Below are positions 1-6,500 of a stretch of 7,634 nt of DNA, in pieces. A program made the position numbers and the translations under genes. The DNA is from Rickettsiales bacterium (lineage in GTDB: Bacteria; Pseudomonadota; Alphaproteobacteria; Rickettsiales; 21-14-0-20-44-7), in NCBI GenBank assembly GCA_023301015.1, contig JALZVI010000347.1:1-7634 (forward strand), given 5' to 3'. The notes beneath the pieces were generated by a model that made no database searches, was not told where the DNA came from, and worked only from the letters and a program-made list of their open reading frames with translations. Each line of letters opens with the position of its first letter. Within the stretch, counting starts at the first letter, position 1.

Positions 1-2
1 TA

Positions 3-1643
3 AAAGTCGATAATGTCACAGAACCTATATTTCTATTAATAAAAGCATCTGGTAACGTAGGATGTGATTACTTCCAATACGTAACAATATATCCAGAAGA
101 ACTAGAAACAATAGATATTACAGCTGATTCTGATTACGAAATTTGTAGTCTAGCAAGATTGGTTATTAGAGCATCAGATAGATTTACAGATATATCATGG
201 ACTAATAATAATACGGGAATGGTAACCCAAGGGGACAGCATCGTATTCAATAGCGTTACTGAATATGTTTCAATGGTGGTAAGAGGACTGGATAGTGATT
301 CTTGTTACTACAGCCAATACTTAAACATCTTTCCATCTCAAGAAACAACACATGATGATCAGATTCTAGCGACTGATATTTTGAATGTTTCTCCATGTAG
401 AAAGTTAACATTGGAAGCTGCAGCAGGATACAGTTCTATTGAATGGTATGAACATGACTTTGTTACTGGTTTTGTTTTAACAGGAACAGGCAATACTATA
501 GATCTTGATTACACAGATCGATTGGATCTTTTTGCACCTCTATTAATGTTAGAAGGTACAAACGCAGAAGGATGTCGTGTTAATTATTCTTTTGAATTTG
601 GGTTTAGTGAAGAAGAAAAAGACTTAATAAATCTATCCATTTTAGAAGATTATTGTGGAGGTGATGTAATAACGCTTGCAACTATAGATAGTTATAATGT
701 TTACGAATGGCGTCAAAACGGACAGACAACAAGTGAACCTACTTTTACTTTTACCGCAGATAACGATCCTGTTTTTCTTAGAGTAATAGACGATAACGGT
801 TGCACATTTAAGCAGACTTTTTTTACTGGCGTAGAAAACCTATCTGCACCTAATCTGTGTATGATTTCTTCTGATGATATTACTGGAGATAACACCTTAC
901 TTTGGGAAGACCCAACTAATGGATCTAATATCAGTCAATATATTATCTACAGAGAAGGTTCCGCTTCCAATCAATTTGACTCTATAGGAATAAGTAGTAT
1001 CGCTGTAGAAAATCGGTTTGTTGATAAAAATGTTGATCCTTCACAGCAATCGTATAAATATCAAATCAGATCCATCAACGCATGTGGCAGCCCGTCAGAA
1101 GCCAGTAATACACATAAAACGATACATTTAACGATCAACCAAGGGGCCAATGACAACATCAATCTTATCTGGGACAGTTATGAAGGCATAACATATGATC
1201 AAGTCAAAATATTACGTGGCTCATCTCCTGACGACTTACAAGACTATGTTGTGTTGCCATCGACAGTATTGTCATTCACAGATCAGAATCCGCCAGCTGG
1301 GAATGTTTACTATCAACTGGAAATAACAACGGCTGTCAATTGTGATATCAGAAAACCATTGTTCTTTATAAGGTCCAATGTTGCAGAAATCGTATCTGTA
1401 TCAGTAAACGAGTTAGGTATAAATGAAAGAATATATCCTAATCCATTTACGGATGTATTGAACATAGAAATTGAAAGAGTCGCAGATTTTCAATTAATTA
1501 ATCTTGATGGTCGCACTGTCTTGAATAAAACACTAGTTGCTGGTTCTAATAGTATAGACATGATTGACATTCCCACAGGTGCTTATGTTGTAAAGATGAA
1601 AATAGGAGAAAGACAGTTTGTAGGTCGGTTTATTAAGATTTAA
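3..1643 (+). CDS. T9SS-secreted multidomain surface protein, C-terminal part (5' end outside window)
   Basis: The reading frame is open from position 3 at the left edge to the TAA at 1641-1643, giving 546 visible codons. The TTG at 159 is an internal Leu codon, not a credible start, because similar domain sequence continues upstream of it. Visible order: the end of one Ig/PKD-like unit, three more units of about 80-90 residues, two FN3-like units, then a T9SS type A sorting domain beginning at IYPNPF. Each Ig-like unit has a Cys near its first strand (EIC, SPC, DYC), a YxW-type core (IEW, YEW), and a second Cys late in the unit (SDSC, AEGC, DNGC). This resembles the large adhesin-like proteins of gliding or surface-attached Bacteroidota. 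No catalytic domain is visible. I infer an extracellular, probably adhesive or structural role; the missing N-terminal part could carry an enzyme. The gene converges on dctM. Confidence 0.93.
   Translation, partial: KVDNVTEPIFLLIKASGNVGCDYFQYVTIYPEELETIDITADSDYEICSLARLVIRASDRFTDISWTNNNTGMVTQGDSIVFNSVTEYVSMVVRGLDSDSCYYSQYLNIFPSQETTHDDQILATDILNVSPCRKLTLEAAAGYSSIEWYEHDFVTGFVLTGTGNTIDLDYTDRLDLFAPLLMLEGTNAEGCRVNYSFEFGFSEEEKDLINLSILEDYCGGDVITLATIDSYNVYEWRQNGQTTSEPTFTFTADNDPVFLRVIDDNGCTFKQTFFTGVENLSAPNLCMISSDDITGDNTLLWEDPTNGSNISQYIIYREGSASNQFDSIGISSIAVENRFVDKNVDPSQQSYKYQIRSINACGSPSEASNTHKTIHLTINQGANDNINLIWDSYEGITYDQVKILRGSSPDDLQDYVVLPSTVLSFTDQNPPAGNVYYQLEITTAVNCDIRKPLFFIRSNVAEIVSVSVNELGINERIYPNPFTDVLNIEIERVADFQLINLDGRTVLNKTLVAGSNSIDMIDIPTGAYVVKMKIGERQFVGRFIKI
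111..839 (+). other. Tandem Ig/PKD-like units of the left surface protein
   Basis: Three consecutive units can be aligned by eye. They begin near ITADSDYEIC, ILNVSPCRKLTLEA and LSILEDYCGGDVITLA. Numbering from the codon at position 3, the first cysteines are residues 48, 132 and 218 and the second cysteines are 101, 191 and 267. A fourth, truncated unit (Cys21) runs into the left edge. Spacing of 76-90 residues between equivalent cysteines indicates diverged repeats with indels, unlike the rigid repeats of the right-hand protein. The paired cysteines probably form one disulfide per Ig-like fold (inference). Confidence 0.65.
840..1358 (+). other. Pair of FN3-like domains of the left surface protein
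   Basis: The first unit starts at APNLCMISSD and contains the FN3-like pattern LLWEDP, YIIYREG and YKYQIRSINACG. The second contains NLIWDSYEG, YDQVKILRG and YYQLEITTAVNC. Trp in strand B, a YxIYR-type strand C and a YxxxV/I strand F with a Cys at its end match the general FN3 plan seen before T9SS C-terminal domains. Boundaries are approximate. Confidence 0.6.
1419..1640 (+). other. T9SS type A C-terminal sorting domain (left protein)
   Basis: The last 74 residues open with INERIYPNPFTDVLNIE, continue through QLINLDGRTV and IPTGAYVVKM, and finish on GRFIKI. The YPNP box, the GxYxxK strand and the terminal basic-hydrophobic residues are the hallmarks of the TIGR04183-type sorting signal. This signal directs passage through the T9SS outer-membrane translocon and is normally cleaved on export. 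Confidence 0.93.
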
Positions 1644-1654
1644 AACTTAAACTT
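1635..1654. terminator. Weak AT-rich hairpin between convergent genes
   Basis: A nine-base arm at 1635-1643 pairs with 1647-1654 through eight pairs, seven of them A-T, with one bulged A and a three-base loop. It overlaps the stop codon of the left gene and lies just before the dctM stop codon. There is no clear T-tract on either strand and only one G-C pair, so it may be chance in AT-rich DNA. The position between convergent stop codons is the main reason to list it. Confidence 0.2.
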
Positions 1655-1657
1655 GTC

Positions 1658-2956
1658 TCAGAATACATAGATAATCTCTGGCCACAATACTACAAGCAAC
1701 AATAAACTGATCTGAATAATCAAGAACGGTATTATCCCTTTGTACATATGTGTTGTCGTCACTTCTGGAGGTGCGACGCCTTTGAGATAGAAAAGAGAAA
1801 ATCCAAAAGGTGGTGTCAAAAAAGAAGTCTGTAAGTTAAGAGCCAAAAGAATACCTATCCATAATAAGTCTATATCTAATTGTATAAATATAGGCGATAC
1901 AACGGGTACGATTATAAAGATGATTTCTATAAAGTCTATAAAAAATCCAGCTACAAAAACGACTACCATAACAAGTAATAGAAACAACTGAGGAGAGAGT
2001 TGCGATTCATTTATTAGATCAATCAACCAACTATCACCTCCCATCTCTCTGAAAACAAATGTAAAGGTCGTTGCACCAAGCAAGATCATAAAAACCATTG
2101 AAGTCAGAAACGTCGTCTCTCGCATGACATCTTGCATCGTTTTCCAATTCAATTTCCCTTGCCCTGCCGTAAGTAAAATAGAACCCAATGCCCCTACCGC
2201 CGCAGCTTCAGTCGGAGAAGCAATACCCATAAGAATAGATCCGAGTACCGCTAAGATTAATAACATAGGATATACAAATGCCTTTGTAACTTTGGACCAA
2301 TAGTTTCCCTTCTTAAACGCTTTGATTTCTTCCTCTGTTAATGCAGGTGCTTTATCAGGATTCAGTTGTGCATAGATAAGTATATAAATAATATATGCAG
2401 CCACAAGAATAACACCTGGCAAAATAGCCGCCTTAAACAAGTCACCGACAGAAATATTAAGTACACTACCAAGTAATACCAATACAACAGATGGCGGAAT
2501 GATCTGTCCCAGTGTCCCCGACGAAGCAATCGTACCTGTCGCCAAACTCGGATGATACCCTCTCTTAAGCATTGTCGGCAAACTTATAAGTCCCATCGTT
2601 ATTACAGTTGCACCCACTATACCTGTAGAAGCCGCTAGTAAAGCACCTACTATCACAACCGAAATAGCCAAGCCACCTTTTAACCTGCCAAAAAGCATTG
2701 ACATGGTTTCCAATAAGCTCTCAGCTAATCCAGATTTCTCTAACATTATACCCATGTAAACAAATAACGGAACAGCCAACAAAACATAGTTACTCATCAC
2801 TCCCATTATACGAGGAGGCAGAGCCGTAAGACTAGACGGGTCAAGAAAACATATAGCGTAAAGTATAGATAGTCCTCCCATTGTAAAGGCTACAGGATAA
2901 CCGTATAGAATCATTATCAGAATAGAAAGAAACAGTATGATTGCTATAATTTCCAT
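1658..2956 (-). CDS. dctM: TRAP transporter large permease subunit DctM
   Basis: This is the large membrane subunit of a tripartite ATP-independent periplasmic (TRAP) transporter. It carries out ion-driven uptake of an organic substrate, usually a carboxylate, across the inner membrane. The 432 residues are a normal full length. Hydrophobic segments fill the protein except for a charged loop at about residues 199-223. Family signatures are visible: GIVGATVITMG (112-122), SSGTLGQIIPPS (145-156), ASPTEAAAVGALG (246-258), GFFIDFIEIIFIIVP (about 337-351) and QTSFLTPPFGFSLFYLKG (376-393). The SSGTLGQIIPPS and TPPFGFSLFY stretches correspond to the two inverted helical-hairpin regions that bind substrate and sodium in this family. 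The TPPFGFSLFY variant is common in the set often annotated as mannitol/chloroaromatic type, but the substrate cannot be read from sequence. ATG at 2954-2956 directly follows the dctQ TAG, so translation is probably coupled. The gene looks intact. Confidence 0.96.
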   Translation of the reverse strand: MEIIAIILFLSILIMILYGYPVAFTMGGLSILYAICFLDPSSLTALPPRIMGVMSNYVLLAVPLFVYMGIMLEKSGLAESLLETMSMLFGRLKGGLAISVVIVGALLAASTGIVGATVITMGLISLPTMLKRGYHPSLATGTIASSGTLGQIIPPSVVLVLLGSVLNISVGDLFKAAILPGVILVAAYIIYILIYAQLNPDKAPALTEEEIKAFKKGNYWSKVTKAFVYPMLLILAVLGSILMGIASPTEAAAVGALGSILLTAGQGKLNWKTMQDVMRETTFLTSMVFMILLGATTFTFVFREMGGDSWLIDLINESQLSPQLFLLLVMVVVFVAGFFIDFIEIIFIIVPVVSPIFIQLDIDLLWIGILLALNLQTSFLTPPFGFSLFYLKGVAPPEVTTTHMYKGIIPFLIIQISLLLLVVLWPEIIYVF

Positions 2957-3397
2957 CTAAGACTTTATCACTTTATATGCTCTTATCGCTTCTGCAATAG
3001 CTTGCAAAAAAAGTAAAAACAATCCTAGAGGAATAAAGAACTTAATCACGTAACGGGCTGGTAAGCCTCCTGGGTCTGGAGAACCTTCATTGAGTAAAAA
3101 GGACTGGTAAGCATATTGTGTAGATACCCAGATCATCACAAGACACCAGGGCACTAGAAAACACAGACTGCCTATAAAGTTAACCGATGCACGGTCGACC
3201 ATATCAAATTTCTCATAGAATAAATCTACACGAACATGTTTCTGATGCTTAAGCGTATAGCCAGCGCCTAATAGAAATATAACAGCAAAGAGATGCCATT
3301 CCATTTCAATAACCCAAGCCGCAGAACTTTTAAACAAATACCTTCTTACAACATCAAAACAAACTAGAAGCACCAATACTGTTGTCAACCATGACAC
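2957..3397 (-). CDS. dctQ: TRAP transporter small permease subunit DctQ (start uncertain)
   Basis: This is the four-helix membrane subunit that pairs with DctM. From the GTG at 3395-3397 the product is 146 residues, with hydrophobic segments at about 3-22, 34-49, 73-93 and 119-139. Family-like stretches include EMEWHLFAVIFLLGAGYTLK (31-50), HVRVDLFYEKF (54-64) and NEGSPDPGGLPARYVIK (103-119). The 5' end is odd. The frame stays open for 17 more codons upstream, reading LALEQIIDRINEVIGRA before the GTG, which resembles the ID-x-(I/L)NE-x-IGR stretch usual before helix 1. Only a CTG (3440-3442), no ATG, GTG or TTG, lies between the upstream TAA (3449-3451) and the GTG. The true start is therefore probably upstream of 3397, by a non-standard codon, or the 5' end is damaged or misread. 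No dctP lies beside it. It abuts dctM with zero spacing. Confidence 0.93.
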   Translation of the reverse strand: MSWLTTVLVLLVCFDVVRRYLFKSSAAWVIEMEWHLFAVIFLLGAGYTLKHQKHVRVDLFYEKFDMVDRASVNFIGSLCFLVPWCLVMIWVSTQYAYQSFLLNEGSPDPGGLPARYVIKFFIPLGLFLLFLQAIAEAIRAYKVIKS

Positions 3398-3448
3398 AGC
3401 TCGGCCTATGACTTCATTGATTCTGTCTATTATTTGTTCCAGGGCAAG
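3398..3448 (-). other. In-frame upstream extension of dctQ with family-like residues
   Basis: Seventeen codons run in frame into the dctQ GTG and read LALEQIIDRINEVIGRA. The IDRINEVIGR part matches what I recall of the N-terminus of long-form DctQ proteins, so this stretch is probably translated. The only plausible initiator inside is CTG at 3440-3442, which would give 161 residues. Above it, TAA at 3449-3451 closes the frame, and an in-frame TTG at 3461-3463 lies beyond that stop. Confidence 0.55.
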
Positions 3449-3552
3449 TTATTTGATGAACAAGATAGAATAAGTTATGTTCCCTGTCTGCTTAGCGCAA
3501 AGGTTATTCTTTTAAGAAACTCTATTTAAATCTAGTAATAAGAAGTATCTCG
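3449..3552. other. Spacer between the large surface-protein gene and dctQ
   Basis: About 100 AT-rich bases separate the TAA of the large minus-strand gene from the dctQ coding frame. The minus strand contains no ATG or GTG in any frame here. TAACCTTTG (minus strand, 3498-3506) is one base off the Bacteroidota -7 box TAnnTTTG, but there is no convincing -33 TTG box at the expected distance. I see no clear hairpin-plus-T-tract terminator. Whether dctQM has its own promoter or is read through from the upstream gene cannot be settled by eye. Confidence 0.3.
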
Positions 3553-6500
3553 TTATATCTTAACTATCTTTTCTACTTTCTTCTGTTGTGTTAGTCTATT
3601 CTCAAGAACCAAGAAATATATTCCACTTGATAGTTTAGTCAGGTCAATTTGTCTTCCCTTTTCTACATTGACTTTCTCACCTGTTCCTGTAAAAAGGCTC
3701 AAGTGTAATGCCTCTATGTTTTCATATTGAATGTATAGTGTCTCAGTTACCGGATTGGGATAGATTTTTATATCTAAGATTTGTGTGATTTCAATGGCAT
3801 CTAAGACACCGACTACGCCATCACAATCTTCATCTATTTCATTGCCCGGAATCTCTTCAGCACCTGGATTTATTTCTATATTAAAGTCGTCGCAATCTTC
3901 ATCACTGTTCCATCCATCTCCGTCCAGATCAATAACCTGTATGATACCATCACAGTCTTCATCGACGTCATTGTTAGGAATCTCTTCAACATCAGGATTA
4001 ATCTCTGGATCACTATCGTCACAATCTTCATCACTGTTAAATCCGTCTCCATCTTCATCTATGATTTGATTGATACCATCACAATCTTCATCGATATCAT
4101 TGTTGGGAATTTCTATAGCGCCTGGGTTTACTGTAACAGCATTGTCATCACAATCTTCGTCACTATTAAATCCATCTCCATCTAGATCGATTACCTGTAT
4201 AATACCATCACAATCTTCATCGATATCATTGTTGGGGATTTCTATAGCGTCAGGGTTGATGGCGATATTATTATCGTCACAATCTTCATCAGAAGTAAAG
4301 CCATCTCCATCGGCATCAACTAGTGACGTTCCTAATATACCATCACAATTTTCATCGATATTGTTATCAGGAATCTCAATGGCTGCTGGGTTGATGTCAA
4401 AATTGAGGTCGTCACAATCCTCGTCACTGTTGTAACCATCATTATCTAGATCTATGACTTCTACTATACCGTCACAATCCTCATCGATATCATTGTTGGG
4501 GATTTCTATAGCCAGTGGATTTATAAGAGAGTCTTGATCATTACAATCTTCATTAAAAGAAAATCCATCATTATCGGCATCTGTTACGCCTATGATGCCA
4601 TCACAATTCTCATCTATATCATTGTCAGGAATCTCTATTTGTGCTGGGTTGATAGCTAAATTGTTATCGTCGCAATCTACGCTATTGTTAAATCCATCTC
4701 CATCTTCATCTATGACAAGTGTTATCCCATCGCAGTTTTCATCTATATCGTTATTTGGAATTTCAATAACGCCGGGATTGATCATGTCATTATTATCATC
4801 ACAATCATTACCTTCTAGTACATAGCCATCAGGCTTGAGACAATCTGTTACTGATAAACTGTTATCTCCAAACCCGTCATTATCTGCATCGGCATAGTAA
4901 ATACTAGGTTCTACACCATCATCTATGATTCCATTACAATCGTTATCTATTCCATCGCATTGCTCCGTGTTACCAGGATAGACATTAGGGTCATTATCGT
5001 CACAGTCTTGTTCTTGTGGTACCCCGTCATTATCTGCATCTATTATGTTAAGTGTATTGCAACTAATAGATGTAGACTTGGTTGCACAACCATTTTTGAA
5101 AATAGCTTCAACAGTGATTTTTACTTCTTGACCGGCAATGAGATTACTTACTGTATATGTGTTATTAGCTACATTTCCGATATAGATATCATCAATATAT
5201 ATGTTGTGACTAGAAACAAGGTTGTCACTTAACCAAGTAAATATGAGGTTGTCGCTATTAGGAGCATCACACATAACAAGTGGTGCTGACGTCTGTACAA
5301 ATCCTTCATCTATTTGTCCATTACAATCATTATCTATGCCATCACATAATTCCTCTGCCCCTGGAAAAGTAAGGGGGTCTTTATCATCACAATCGTCTTG
5401 CTCAGGAAAACCATCATTGTCGGCATCTATGTAGGTTTCTCCGTTACAAGTTACTGTAGTTGTCGCATTGCTGCATCCATTATTGAATATTGCTTCAACA
5501 GTTAATTCTACTGCTTGTCCCGATAGTAGGTTTTCTACCAAATAACTGTTTCCATTATTGTTTCCTATAAAAACCCCATCTACTGTTAGATTATAGCTAT
5601 CTGCCATAACATTGACATCCCATCTAAAAAAGATACTATTAAAACTAGGCAGGTTACAAGTAACAACAGGTCCAGTAGAAGATTCAAATCCCTCGTCTAT
5701 AACACCATTACAGTTATTATCTATCCCATCGCAAATCTCAGCGGCAACTTGATTAACACTAGCGTCATTATCGTTACAGTCTGTATCGGAAGGTTCTCCG
5801 TCACCATCTGCATCTGTATAAATAGAACCCTGACAAATTATTGTTGTTGATTTACTTTGACAACCTGTAATAAAAATAGCTTCAACTGTAATTTCAACTT
5901 CTTGTCCAGAGAGCAAATTGTTTTTTCGATAAGATTCTATCAGTCCACTACTTATAAATACACCATCGATAAAAACATTGTAGCTGTTTACTACAGGGTT
6001 ATTGTTCCACGAAAATGTTAAACTATTATATGATGAAATACTACAAGAAACATCAGGTGCTAACGCTGCTTCAAATCCTTCATCTATAATACCATTACAG
6101 TTGTTGTCTATTCCATCACAAGTCTCTAGATTGCCAGGATAAATTTGATTGTTGTTATCATCACAATCTTGGTCTTCATAAGAACCATCGCCGTCATTAT
6201 CTATTAGTGCTCTGGTTGTACATAATATGGTTGTCGATAGATTGGCACAACCATTATCAAACAGCGCCTCTACTTTTATTTCTACTATCTGATTAGGCTG
6301 TAAGTCTATAAAAAGGTATTCTAGAACATCTACTGTTTCTATATAAAAGCCATTCTGATATATGTTATAAGAATAGGCTAATGGAATTTCTAACCAAGAA
6401 AAGGCAATAACATCTATGGCCTCTGGTCCACAGCTTACAACTGGCGCTGTAGTACCTTCAAAACCTTCATCAATAATACCATCGCAATTGTTATCCTGTC

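Noticed and set aside
159..161. TTG as the start of the left gene
   Set aside because: The frame is open to the left edge and the upstream codons encode the preceding Ig-like unit, so this is an internal Leu.
713..895. Minus-strand frame of 60 codons inside the left surface-protein gene
   Set aside because: It lies antisense to a well-supported coding frame and shows no recognisable features.
3440..3486. Short inverted repeat (CCCTG at 3482-3486 with CAGGG at 3440-3444, and TGTTC at 3479-3483 with GAACA at 3458-3462) upstream of dctQ
   Set aside because: The arms are only five bases, the pairings compete with each other, and one arm lies inside the likely dctQ coding extension. This is readily explained by chance, so I do not call an operator or riboswitch.
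3805..4713. Direct-repeat array considered as a CRISPR or other non-coding repeat
   Set aside because: The repeats are 129 bp, contiguous, in frame and coding, with no conserved-repeat/unique-spacer pattern.
3785..4825. Plus-strand open frames at 3785-4069, 4070-4435 and 4592-4825 encoding Ser-rich, repetitive peptides
   Set aside because: They are antisense readings of the Asp-rich repeats of the minus-strand gene. Their periodicity is that of the 129-bp repeat, and they carry no recognisable domain.
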